64,000 nt of DNA from Drosophila persimilis (Eukaryota; Arthropoda; Insecta; Diptera; Drosophilidae), in NCBI RefSeq assembly GCF_003286085.1, contig NW_020825289.1:16182001-16246000 (forward strand), read 5' to 3'. Position 1 is the stretch's first letter, and the number at the start of each line of letters is the position of its first letter. This document shows positions 46,831 through 57,300 of this stretch, piece after piece. Position numbers and translations under genes: made by a program. The notes below the pieces were generated by a model, which was given only the letters and a program-made list of their open reading frames with translations, was not told where the DNA came from and searched no databases.

Positions 46831-49800
46831 GTGTGCGTGTGTGTGTGTGTGTCCTCTTTGGCAGTCACTGTACGCGCGAGTGTGTGAGCGCAGCGCGCTG
46901 TCAAAAAACTTTCCAACAAATGTCGCTCACATGCCACACACACACACAGAAAAGCCCTCCCACAGATGCAGGCAACAAAAACAAAAAACAAAAAAAAAAA
47001 AAAGGTGTTGAGCATTAACATTTCATGCGCATAAACAAATGAGTTTTTCAACATCAAGTTTTGATTATATAACAAGCTCGTGGCCCACATATTTTGCCAA
47101 GGGACACGCCAATGTCCTCCTGCCATCACCCCCTCCCCCCTGGACAAGCGGAAAGTACAGTGCGTTTCGAACTCGTCAACTATTAGCCTAGAGCCCTAGA
47201 CGGCTATTAAATATTTAAACTTATTTTTATTTGGAACTTATTTTTCTCTTTGGTCTTGCCATGTCTTGCCACATCTTGCCACGTCTTGCCACTTTGATGT
47301 CTAATTGAAACTGACTTTTGTCACAGGTGTGTCCAACGGATTGCCTGAAGAAGCGCATTATGCCGGTGTGTTGCACATCCTCTATCGCCAGGCCAATAAT
47401 CCCCTAGTGAGGAAATGTACGAATATGTATATTGCATTTATGGCTGCCCAAGCGTGTACTAAATCCGGGCGAAGGGCTCTCTCCCTCCTTCATCTGCGTG
47501 GGGCGGGGCAGTGGCGCCTCCTCAACGCCTGCTGCACGCTGATAAGTGTGCCCCCAACCCACACGTGGGCTAAACAATACTTATACAAATTATTTAAAAG
47601 TACAAAAGGTCTAAAATTGGGAAAAATTAACCCAAAACTTAGTGAACTTTATGAGCGCTTTGGATAAAAGGAAAAAAAAAACGCATTTAATATAGAATCT
47701 CGGGAAAATTATATTTTATAAAGAGGCAAATATGCACCGGAACAAAGTTCAGTCTAGACGTCGAAGCCACCGTGTTCTTGTGCAGATTTTCCTTTCAAAA
47801 GCTCTAAAGTATCTTTTTTTGATCGAAAGCTACCAATTTAGCCAGCTGAAATGGCCAAAGACCCCACTCAAGCCACTGGCTGAAGGAGCCGGGCCGAGCC
47901 GGCCATTATGGGTGCCCAAGCGTCATCCACATAAACGCCTGTAAAACCTTTCAAAATCCATCAATTCTTGGGATTTTTGTTTTCATTGATTATTTAATTT
48001 AGTGAGAATGAAAAAAGACAATAATTTCAGTTCAAAGAGATCCTTTACTCAATTTGTTCAAAAAAAAAGGGCATCCATCTTTGCACGTTTCGAATTTTAA
48101 GGGCCTTAGCTTTTATCATATTTCGAATAAGTTTTGTTAAACTCTCGAATAAATTTAGTAGGTGGCTTGCCCAAAGACTAACCGAATCCCTTTGGTGCAG
48201 ACTCGGGCTTTTCCAATGTTTTTTTTTTTAAACAGAGCCCATCGATTTTCAATGGTATTTAGATCTGGGCTATTTAGCAGGCCACTGGATTATTAGGACG
48301 TTTTTTTCACGAAATAAAGCCGTGCGCGTCTTCCAAAATATAAAGATAATATTCTTTCTTTATTATTCCATTTGAGAACTGCTGCATTTTTAACGAGTTT
48401 TACACGAGTTTAAACTGAAAAGCGATCAAAATGTATCCACTTGTGCTAGCCACTGTATGTATTTATTAGTTTATATTCCCCAGATTGAATACAAATTTAA
48501 TGAATAATTCTCATTGTATATTATTGTGGCTGTTTATAGTTTCAACTGCAGATAAGGAGTATTATTTTGTGGTTAGCTGTGGGCTTTTAAGCGGATTATA
48601 AAGCTAATTGTTAGGAGTCACTCCTATTACTCCTACACTATTCCACCCATTGCCCAATATCCTGGCTGTTTCTCTCTCTCTCTTTCGCTTTCGGAAACGA
48701 TTCCTTCTGTCTGTTACACGAATTGCATATACCCCAGAGTACTCTGTAAGGAGTCCATTTTCATCTTCAACTTTAATGAAAAAGCAACTTTCCCCACCAC
48801 CATAGAAAAAAGGCAGACAATGTGAAAATTAACAAAAACGAGGGGGAACGTTGTGAGTTGCTGCGGACACCGCAACTCTACGGTTATACCCGATACTAAG
48901 TCAGTATGGCTCTCCTCCGGCAGACGCCGCTAATATTTAACGACACGACAAAGAGTGCGTGCGAGAGAGACAGAAAATCAGTCTGAGCGTGACGTCGGGC
49001 GCTGCGTAGCCAGTGCAAATTGATTTGCTCCTTTTGGCTATGAAAATGATCTGATCTGATCCAGATTCAGCAACCTGATAGATATGGTTATTATCTATGA
49101 TTCTGCGTTTTTAGTTTTCTCAAATCTGCAATATTGTGGATGCAACAGATTTTCGTCCTTTGTGGGGGCGGATGGGGGTGGGGCGAAATTCTGAGATATA
49201 CGTTTTATAGTGTCATCTTAAAGGAGTGTGTGTACCAAATTTGGTTACTCTAGCCTTAATAGTCTCTGAGATTTGTGGTTGCCTCAGATTTTCGTCCTTT
49301 GCGGGGGCGGAAGGGGGTGTGGCGAAATTTGGACAGGAAACGGTCAAGGTCCGATATCACAGGAGTGTGGATACCAAATTTGGTTGCTCTGGCTTTTATA
49401 GGTTCTGAGATCCTTGAACTCATATTTTGCAATTGGCAAAACCGACCATGAAACCTGTGTGTTAGAGTGAGACAGAGCGAGAAAGAGTGAAATTGTTTTC
49501 GTGATTCTGGCTGTAATAATTATACGATCTGGTTCAGATTTTGCACTCTAGAAGATATAGTCATCTTCTACGATTCTGCGTTTTTAGTTTTCTCGTATCG
49601 TCAAAATTGTGGATGCCACAGATTTTCGCCCTTTGTGGGGGCGGAAGTGGGCGGGGCAAAGTTTTGAAATATTTTTGGAGCAGTGACATATCACAGAAGT
49701 CTGGATCCAAAACATCGTTGCTCTAGCTCTTATAGTCTTTGAGCATTAGGCGCTGAAGGGGACGGACAGACGGACAGACGGACAGACGGACAGACGGACG

Positions 49801-52800
49801 GACGGACAGACGGACAGACGGACAGACGGACAGACAGACATGGCTCAATCGACTCGGCTATTGATGCTGATCAAGAATATATATACTTTATGGGGTCGGA
49901 AACGATTCCTTCTGGACGTTACACACATCCACTTTTACCACAAATCTAATATACCCCAATACTCATTTTGAGTATCGGGTATAAAAAATGAACACAAAAG
50001 TAAGCATAAAAGTTATGCGGAAGTTTAAGAAAGGAGTTTAAGAGTAGACGAGTGGCAGAGTGGACGTGGACCCTTGCTACCCCTTTCCCTCTACTATGGC
50101 ATCTTCCCTGGCCATGGAATCGCAGAATTAACATGGAAAACTTTCGGGGCAGAATGCAAATTTAATTAACTAATTTATATGTTTGTGGGAACTTACCCCT
50201 CCACGTCCGCCAGAGCCCTCAATGCTATCATCGTCGATATAGATTGCATCTCTGGGACCCGAAGCCGCCGGGGATGCTGCGCCTCCTGACAGAGTGGATG
50301 GCTCTGCCGCCGATGCTTTTATAGATTTCTGCGAATATCGAAAAAGGTCAAACAAAAAATGAGTGCTTTTTCAAATAATAATATACATACATATATATAC
50401 GAGGGGTGGTACGGGGGGTAGAAGTTTTTTAATTTACGTTTCCTTTTGGAGCATTTGTGGGGGGGGGGGAAATGCAAATATTTGCATTTCATTAATTAGA
50501 GGGGAAGTCAAAAAAAAAAACCGTCAAGGAGTGCCATTTCGGAAAAGAGCAGGAAGCACCGACTGCAACCGTCAATAATACGAGTGGAAAATGCCGGCTG
50601 ACCGCAGCAGTGTCCGGGAATGCCGGGCCCCATGCCCCATGCCCCATGTGTGTGGAGGTGGAGCCCCGGCCATGGCCATGGCCATGGCAATGGTTATGGT
50701 CGTCGTTCACAATGGTATGGCCACCGCATAAAACAATTAATTAAGAACAATTCCTATGGTATATTTCAGCAGGAGGGGGTGGTGTAGGCAGTGCAATTTT
50801 AATGATGCACTGGAAAAATCAATGGGAAATGCAAATTGTGTGCCACCTCCCTGTAGCTCCCTGCACCTCCAGCCCAGTTCCGCTTTTGTTTCCTTTACGA
50901 CCTGCCAAGTGGTGGAAATGTGTGGCAAAAAGTCGCCGAGTTTCGCCGAGTTGCGCCGAGTTTCTCTGTGCTTTTTTCGAGCCCCGTCCGAATATTGCAT
51001 AATTAATGGAGCCTCCACGTTTACGCTCAAGTCCAGGGCTAGGAGTTGTCCGCATTTTATGGACAAACATAAAAAAAAACACAGACAGGAGGTTTGGGGC
51101 AGGGGCGGGGGCGGGGGGGCAGAGTCGGTGCCCCCTGCCGTGCCTCATTAAGCCAGTGGGGAAATCGAGCGCATTTCCCTTCGCTTTGTTGGGTTTTCGG
51201 TTAAGTGGGAATTGATGAGGGCTCTGCGATGAGGGCCACTCGCTCGAAGGGGGCAAGGCGGTGTCCATGGCTCGTCTCCCCTGGCGGTAGCTGTCTCTAT
51301 TTTTAATGAGAGCCTCCATAATGTATTCAAGCCTTAATATATGTATAATCAGGCACTGCCTCCTCCGGTATTCATGTATCTCCCTATCTAAAGATATCCT
51401 CTCTTTCTGTACAAAATCTAGTCCTATCCATGCATTTCCTCTGTGTTTCCTTCTATAATGATAGTTTTCCCACCCTAAACTCCACTATAATTCCACATTT
51501 TCTTACAGATTTTCTTCTCCTCATAAACTGCATTTCTTGTCATAAGCCAAAGGCGAGGCCAAAGGTCCTTTCGATGCAAACTGCTAACCGGATTAAGTAA
51601 GAGTCGACCATTTTTGTTTTTGTTGCGCTCCGAAGTTGGCGGCAAGTCAAAGTTCTCAAATAAGAGCTTTGGCTGCTCATCCTGCCTCATCTGACGCCTT
51701 ATCCTCATCCTTCTCTTGGCACTGTCTCTCCCTCTCTCTCCCTGATGCCCCTCCTGCCTGGCGTTAAGTTTTTGGCGACCTGTCAAGTCCCCCGTGATGA
51801 CGTCTTTCATTCTGCGGCTGCGGCTCTCAAACACCAAACAATTTGCCAGTCCGTCCGCCTGGCTTTTCACCGCCCGTAGGTGTGGAGATAGACTCAAAAG
51901 TTGCGGTGCCACACGGAGGAAGTCCCTTCTCGGGTGGCTTTCCTTTGACGGGACTCCGCCACTGGCCTCATCCAATATTGATGGGCTTCTGTTCTCCTGT
52001 TCATCTTCCTGTTTTTGTTTAATTGAAAAATTCCGCTCTTTGGGATAGAAACATTTACGGTCGACCGCTTTGCTCTGTCCGATCTGCTCTGCTCTGTCTG
52101 TTTGTCTGTTGCAACGATTTTCTGGCTGGGAAAACTGGCAAAATATTCATTGGGGAAATGAATGTTTTTTTCCCATTTCTAGTCTTCCTTTTTGGCCATC
52201 TCAATTCCCCGTTTCGCTCCGCTTGTTTCATATTTTAAAATGGCAACAATTTGCCAAAACGTTAAATTGAATTGCAGGCAGTTGGGTCTCTGGTCTCCCG
52301 TTTCTCTTCCCCGTTTCCCCCCCTTTCAGCGGTGACAAATTGTGTCCATTGTGGCAGTCAAAATAGTTCTGTGCCCCAAACACCCAGTGTTGGATGCAGC
52401 TAAGCCCCTGGCTTCTGGCCCCTGGCCCCTGGCCCCTGGGCCTGGCCATAAATCAATACAAATATTGACAGTTTTTCTGTGTGATCGCCCGAACGCGCAC
52501 TTTTATCAGCATTCCATGGAGAAAACCAGAGAGTATGCTGTAGCTCGACAACGTTTCGGCCCAAGGATACCCATTATCCTGGCAAAAAGAGCCGAAATCA
52601 GGAGTTCCCGCTGCGATTAAGGGTATACACAAAAGAAAACCAACAAAGGATAAGTGTGTGTGTGTGTGTGTACATTCGTTTGGATTTTTCATTTACCATT
52701 GTTTATGGTTAACAAATATTTGTGCAGCACACGAAAACAATCTATTGTTGTTCGCTTTTGTGCGTGTGCGTGTGGAACGGAAGCCAATTTGCAAATTTTT

Positions 52801-53135
52801 GAACGCCACTCAATGGTGTTACATCAGGGCAAAAAGTAGCATTTAATAGAATCCCCAGAATGCCACAATTGATTTATGTTTGTGTGAGCGCCACATAACG
52901 ATTTCCAGTGGAATGGGTCGCAAAAAACAGTTCGATCCGGCTGTGATCCGATTGCTGAATGCTCATTTAACGTGGTAAAGCTCTCTGTGAAAACTCTGTG
53001 GCGTGACTGTACCTCGCACTGACTGCAGTCGCGCCCCAAAAAGTAGGCAATACATTTCGAGTGGCACCAAAGGAATGCCAGGGCAAAGGGCATGAAGACT
53101 GAAGCACCCGCACCACAAATCCGAAAAGGGCAGGT

Positions 53136-53210
<75 letters not shown>

Positions 53211-54347
53211 CTATTCAGACTGTGTGTTTGTGCCGTCATTATGTTGATGACAGGCAGCTTTTACTTCGAGATTGGAATCCAAAGACAAGAATTCCGAGAA
53301 AAGGGACGACGAGGCCTTCATTTCATTCCTTTGGCCAAAGTGAATGATAAATAAACAAAACGCGTTGACGCTTTTCCGTATCGAACATTTCCATTTTCCG
53401 TTCTCTTTGGCTGTCTCTCCGCTGTGTGCGTGCCCTGTGTCCATTGAGGTGTCAAGAAGGTAAGCCTTCGTCCCCCTCGAATAAAAGCAAATCAAAACTT
53501 ATTATGCCACACGCACACACACACGTGGCAGAGTGGCAGAGTGGCAGCGTGGCAGAGTGGCAGCGAGAGGCTGCGAGATTGTATTTTATTGCTCTGTTTT
53601 GTGTGCGTGTGTGTGTGGCACTGGGGATAACTTTTATGTTTATTGTAGTCGTAAAAGAGGCCAAAACTTGACTCCTTGTTGCACCGAAACCTAATTGAAC
53701 AGCAAAATTATTGCCCCATTGCCCCATTGCCCCACAGGGACTCCAAGGGAAGCGAAGGACAACAGACTGGACCGTAGAATGCGTAGGGATTTCTCCTCTA
53801 AAGATTGGAGCATTAAATTTTCATTCAACATTCATTCCACATGCAAATTGAGGAATGTTCGGCATTGCAATTAGCACAACGGCCGGAAGCAGGCAGCAGG
53901 CAGCAGAGGAACTCAGGCAACCAGGCACAATGTCTCCCTTTGAGGGAATCGCATCTCGCAGCTCGGTCGCTTCTCCCGGACGCACTCACATGTAAATAAG
54001 GCTAAAAGGTACAGGAGGCTGGCAGCAACAATCTTTGCCAAGTGACTTGACACAAAGCCAATGGCGGAAATTGCAAACGTTCACAGAGAGAGAGAGGGAG
54101 AAGGATGGAAGGAGAGAAACAGACACACACACAATGAAAGGGGAATCCCGTGAATGCTGCTGCTGCGGGGAGGGGGAAAATGCAAAAGCGTGGGGCACAA
54201 AAGTATGCCACAGACAGACAAACTGTGAGAATCGTTATAACACTGACCTACAGAGGCCACCTTCGCCTCGGCCTCCGCCTCCGCCTCCGCCACCGACGTC
54301 ACAGCAGCAGGGGAGCCCCCACTCTGCCGTGAATCGATGAATCGTAT
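31131..54347 (-). CDS. Sdc: Syndecan (heparan sulfate proteoglycan), 3' five coding exons
   Basis: Exons on the minus strand: 54347-54252 (candidate), 50328-50197, 35745-34392, 31544-31380 and 31303-31131. Phases agree at every join. The last exon is diagnostic: a transmembrane helix (AVIGGAVVGLLCAILVVMFI), then the C1 cytoplasmic motif (YRMRKKDEGSYALDE), the variable region and the C2 end EFYA, which binds PDZ proteins. The ectodomain shows glycosaminoglycan attachment contexts with acidic flanks (DDDSIEGSGG, DPDYSGSGFG, DVEASGDG). Syndecan carries heparan sulfate at the cell surface and acts in Slit/Robo guidance, LAR signalling and synapse growth. The signal-peptide exon was not found and probably lies beyond 64,000. 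Introns of 2.8, 14.5 and 3.9 kb occur in the window, matching the very large Drosophila gene. Confidence 0.95.
31545..34391 (-). other. Sdc: Sdc intron
   Basis: A 2.85-kb intron bounded by GTCAGT (after 34392) and TTGGCACAG (before 31544). It contains a short GTTGTTGCT tract near 31690 and a run of (TAACTG)n at 33944-33977. No nested gene recognised. Confidence 0.6.
33944..33977 (+). repeat. Hexanucleotide repeat (TAACTG)n
   Basis: About five head-to-tail copies with slight variation, inside a syndecan intron. No coding role. Confidence 0.7.
34392..35745 (-). CDS. Sdc: Syndecan large ectodomain exon with homopolymer expansions
   Basis: A 1,354-bp exon (451 codons plus one base). In order: an acidic start with DYSGSGFGPDDEDA; a Ser/His-rich part; a run dominated by Asn and Gln (RC of 35405-35540); Gly-Ser; then a Thr-rich mucin-like stretch with poly-Thr tracts; and finally Asp-rich tracts of DNDNDN and DDTDDDD type. 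Thr/Ser-rich segments suggest O-glycosylation. A GTAAAG word within the exon (RC of 35250-35255) could act as a donor to remove part of the Thr-rich region, so a shorter form is possible. The exon appears much larger than my recollection of the D. melanogaster ectodomain, by repeat expansion. Confidence 0.85.
37074..37131. repeat. 10-bp tandem repeat (TGGCATCCAA)n
   Basis: Six head-to-tail GGCATCCA(A/C)T units with single-base variants, in the syndecan intron. Confidence 0.8.
39334..39350. repeat. Poly-C run of 17
   Basis: An uninterrupted homopolymer in the intron. Similar G/C runs lie at 40295-40309, 41086-41098, 44394-44409, 50459-50469, 55795-55806, 61724-61740 and 62991-63003. Confidence 0.85.
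42178..42222. repeat. 11-bp tandem repeat (CACACAGTCGC)n
   Basis: About three to four head-to-tail copies of CGCCACACAGT in the intron. Confidence 0.75.
45048..45092. repeat. 9-bp G-rich tandem repeat (ACGGGGGGA)n
   Basis: Five GAACGGGGGG units. Four or more consecutive G6 tracts make it a strong G-quadruplex candidate on the plus strand. Confidence 0.8.
46801..46852. repeat. GT microsatellite
   Basis: Dinucleotide tract with two GC interruptions. A second GT tract lies at 59332-59371 and a CA tract at 39459-39482. Confidence 0.85.
47990..48460 (-). mobile_element. Decayed Tc1/mariner-family fragment
   Basis: Read on the minus strand, the sequence at about 48280-48230 gives pieces matching the Tc1 transposase third catalytic motif (SPDLNTIENRW type), broken by stops. 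Just before it is a QEDxARLYF-like stretch. The right end at about 48459 reads inward as CAGTGGCTAGCACAAGTGGATAC, typical of a Tc1 terminal inverted repeat (CAGTGGC start) next to a TA. The N-terminal half of the transposase and the opposite terminal repeat are missing. It cannot be active. Identification rests on the motif and the terminus only. Confidence 0.6.
48691..48750 (+). mobile_element. Solo 3'-end fragment of the Helentron-like family
   Basis: TCGGAAACGATTCCTTCTG followed by TTACAC and ATATACCCCAGAGTACTC repeats the 3' end of the larger element (TCGGAAACGATTCCTTCTG at 49896, then ATATACCCCAATACTC). It is a separate, shorter relic next to the Tc1 fragment. Confidence 0.55.
49147..49744 (+). 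repeat. Three internal repeats of the Helentron-like element
   Basis: The block starting CAGATTTTCG-CCTTTG and a GGGGGCGGAAG box recurs at 49147, 49285 and 49619. Each is followed at similar distance by a CCAAA-(T)-GGTT-CTCTAGC-TTATAG-TC-TGAG block (ending at about 49270, 49410 and 49744). The element therefore contains three diverged internal units. Confidence 0.7.
49760..49838 (+). repeat. (GGACAGAC)n microsatellite in the Helentron-like element
   Basis: About nine copies of GACGGACA with a few GACG variants. Variable-length GTCY/GACA arrays are typical of DINE-1/mini-me-like elements in Drosophila. Confidence 0.85.
50329..54251 (-). other. Sdc: Sdc intron
   Basis: A 3.9-kb intron between the 132-bp exon and the candidate 96-bp exon. 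It contains the poly-G run at 50459, a CTGGCCCCTGG tandem tract near 52408-52446, a GA array at 53142-53208 and a GTGGCAGA tract near 53524. No nested gene seen. Confidence 0.5.
53142..53208. repeat. GA/TC microsatellite
   Basis: About 33 GA dinucleotides with one TA interruption. Long GA tracts are binding platforms for GAF and CLAMP in Drosophila. A second, perfect tract lies at 58801-58854. Confidence 0.85.
54252..54347 (-). CDS. Sdc: Candidate 96-bp syndecan exon
   Basis: Acceptor TTATTTTAG before 54347 and donor TCT|GTAGGT after 54252. It encodes 32 residues (IRFIDSRQSGGSPAAVTSV then an AEAEAEAEAKVAS tail), in phase 0 at both ends, which fits the phase-0 start of the next exon at 50328. 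A GTCAGT donor 4 nt further would break the frame. The composition (Ala/Glu, an SGGS) suits a syndecan ectodomain. No upstream partner exon was identified. Confidence 0.5.
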
Positions 54348-57300
54348 CTAAAATAATAAATACGCATACGCACCGATGTCCTCCTCCTCCTCGAATGTGG
54401 CCAGCAACAAGGCTTGCTCCACGCTTTTAGGCGGTCCTCCTTGCCACAACAGCAATTGTCACTGTGTGCGAGCGAGTGGCAAGATGGCGACAGGCAGAGA
54501 GAAGAAACGGATAGAGTGCGGGGCGCACTGCGCTCGACAGCCAAATACACAACAACCGAACACTTTTCCACAGGGTTTCCAACTGACACCAAAACAAGCT
54601 GTGCCTCTGGCAGGCGGCATCGTGGGAGCAGCATCAGCAGCCGAAGCAGCGGCAGCGGCAGCGAAAGAGAGCCACAGAAGCTTCGATGCTTGCTGGTCCA
54701 CATCAGCTTTAGGGCTCTTTAGGGGGTGGGGGGCTTTGGAGGCTGACGACGGCGACGGCGACGGCGACACGACTCTCTCGTTTCGTTCGTGACCTGCGCA
54801 CGTCGGCAGCGAGCCGAAAAAGCGTTTGGTAAAGCTTCGGGCACGAAGTGGAACTGGATCAGACTTCGGCTAGGATTTTATGGCAAGTCTGCTCAGGAAT
54901 AAGCTTCAACAGAGTTTGATTCTAAGGCAAAAGCTGAGCTCTCTTTATCGCAGCTTAAAAGCTTTCACATTAAATATATTTGCTTTCAGATGCAAAAAGC
55001 TTGTCGAGCTCTTGCAAGCTGTAAAGCTTTTAAAGTTGTTGAAATTGTTCTCCTGAATTAGGAGTCCCAAGATGAAAGCCTTAAAGCTTTACCCAAAGAA
55101 GCTTTTCACCTCATTGAAATGTGGTTTCCAATATTTCCGCAAAATACCGCCAGAGGTCCCTGCCACAGACTGTTCGAATTGGTGGAGCAATTACCGAAGC
55201 CATTCTACCAAAACGGACTCTAACGAGTGCAACTTTGTCTGAAACTTGACAAGAAATAAGTGACGGAAGAAGCACGAAGGCGGAGAGCTGCGGGGGCAAG
55301 GGGCCATCCAGACAGGCTGGAGATTGGAACACGAATTTAAAAATGAAGAAAAATTAACATGGCTAAAACAGGAGCAGGAGCATCCATCCGGAGGTGCGGC
55401 ACCAAAGTTGTCCCGGCACTCATTTCCGTTGATTCCGGGGAGGGGTGGGGAGGGGGGCTCGCATAATGAATTACAAGTGTCCATCTTCATAAAACGAGGA
55501 GCAGAATCCCAGGCCGGCAGCGGAAGGTGCTGTCAAAAACGGACAAACTCCCCATTGCATCCCCAGGTTTTCCCTCTGCCACTTGGCTTTTCCTATTAGT
55601 TTCGCTTAATTTCCCCCATAAATTACACTTTTTTGTGCCTGCTTTTTCTTTCCCAAATACTTTTTAATGATTCTGCGAACGAATTTTGTTTCTTGCGAAA
55701 GACTTTGTGCGAAAGACTTTGAATTTTGGTCAAGTTTCGCCGACACTCAGTGGTTATATATCACTTATGAGGGGCATGAACTTTCGTTGAGGTGCCCCCC
55801 CCCCCCAAGCGGTGAGAGAGAGGGCCAATTAACTGGCCAACTGGCAGAAGGGAAACAAAAGAGAAAAAGGTACAAACCCAGACAAACACAGACGAGGAGG
55901 CGTTGCCACCTGCCCGAATGTCTGTGGCACACGGGCTTTAAGATAATTCCAATTAAAATCCTCCTTGAAGTGAGGGACAAGCGACCAGAAACAACGTCAT
56001 TTGCAGGCTGACAAATTTCTAGCCTACGCTGAAAATGGGGGGTAATAAAAATAAATTACTTCGCCTAATTACAGGGACAGAAAGGGAGCGAAAAGGCTCC
56101 CACGCGTTTTCTACAGCAAATATCAAGTGGAGGTCCTGCGCCGGAAAAAAAAAACAAGGATATATGTGCGGCCCATAGTGCACTTGATGGGTGGTGGGTG
56201 GTGGGCGGTGGTTGAGGCGTGAGGGGAGGCCGTCTCGACGCCATAAATCAATTTTAATTGCTCTGCAAATGTGCAAAGTGGAAAAATTTAACAAATAAAG
56301 AAAAAATAAGAGCGAGAAAAGCGTGTGAAGAGCAGAAAACCGCAGACAGACAGCGACGCCCAAACTCTATCAATGGCTGAAGGGTGGAGGGGGAGGGCGG
56401 GGGGCTTAGTGGGCAAGGGAGTTTATTTACAGCCGATGACGAGTCAATGAGACGGCAAATAATGAGCCAAAAATTAATGAGCCCCTGAAATTCAATTGCC
56501 AAATTCCGACTACCACTTACCCGCATACCCTGTAGTACCCCCCACCACCCACCACCCCCCTTTTGTCTGCTAAAATTCAATCAACGCGAACATTTCATAA
56601 ATTATGCAATTGACAATTGTTAGACGGCAACAGCGGGAGTGGAGGGGGGGAGCGAAACTCATTTGTAAATTATTGTGGGTTTGTGGTTCAGACAGGGATT
56701 CATAAATTGTTTAACAGCAACCCGTGATAGGGAAGGATTTCCCAAAATTGAAAACTAAAATTTATGGACACAAAACACACGTAAAAAGTTTACAATTCCA
56801 GATGGATATGAAGGTGGAAGGGAACAGATTATGGAACAGATTAAAGACTGCATTCGAATGGAGATCACAGCACTTCTAGGTTATTCAAAGCCAAAGCCAA
56901 TACAACCGTTTAGAGAGCATAAAATCCCTTGGCTTGGATTGTCTGGACCAGACAACGACTCATGGCAGGATTTTTGGCATAAATTTCAATTGAATCATGA
57001 TTTTCCAACTATTTAGAGCCTCCCCTCTCAAGCCTAAGCCAATTGCCAATAGCTTTTGCCCCAATCAATCTGTGGCAATTGCCTTTTTGGTCTCCAATGG
57101 CGGGGTTAGTGAAAAACAACAACAATTAAGTCTCGCATTACAGTAAATTGTGGGCTTCGTCGCACGGGTCAAAGGTTGCACACGATTGTTATTATACAAT
57201 TATGGGAGTGTGTCAGTATTTGTTCGACTCTTAATGAGAGCCCAACAAACAGGAGCAGCAGCAAAAACAACAAAAACAGTAGAGAAAATATGAATATTGT

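Larger units (their letters stand above)
48850..49988 (+). mobile_element. Helentron-associated non-autonomous element (SGM/ISY/DINE-1-like)
   Basis: About 1.14 kb without coding capacity. The 5' end has a hairpin (GAGTTGC/GCAACTC at 48855-48878) and the subterminal word TATACCCGATACT (48885-48897). Its exact reverse complement AGTATCGGGTATA (49971-49983) closes the 3' end, preceded by a hairpin ATACTCA-TTT-TGAGTAT. A (GGACAGAC)n array lies at 49760-49838. Paired subterminal repeats, a 3' hairpin and an internal microsatellite are the marks of Helentron-derived INE/DINE-1 elements. The sequence looks, from memory, like the obscura-group SGM/ISY repeats. Copies of this type can be mobilised only by proteins of an autonomous Helentron. 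Confidence 0.7.
35746..50196 (-). other. Sdc: Large Sdc intron
   Basis: A 14.5-kb intron between the large ectodomain exon and the exon at 50197. Open frames in it are low-complexity chance frames. It contains short minisatellites, GT and AC tracts, poly-G/poly-C runs of 13-17 bases, a decayed Tc1-like fragment and a Helentron-like element. No nested gene is convincing; enhancers are likely but not identifiable by eye. Confidence 0.6.

Noticed and set aside
36000-47000. Many open frames of 60-250 residues on both strands
   Set aside because: They run through GC-rich or simple-repeat sequence, overlap each other in several frames, and have Ser/Pro/Arg/Cys-biased, non-conserved-looking composition.
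47305-47667. Plus-strand 120-residue frame in the syndecan intron
   Set aside because: No recognisable domain, no splice or promoter context; composition is that of a chance frame beside degraded DNA-transposon sequence.
54299-54703. Minus-strand frame starting MWTSKHRSFCGS with a signal-peptide-like hydrophobic stretch, as a possible Sdc first exon
   Set aside because: The remainder is Cys/Ser/Arg-rich with no protein-like pattern, and there is no promoter motif upstream. The join to the 96-bp exon would be in frame, so it is kept in mind but not called.
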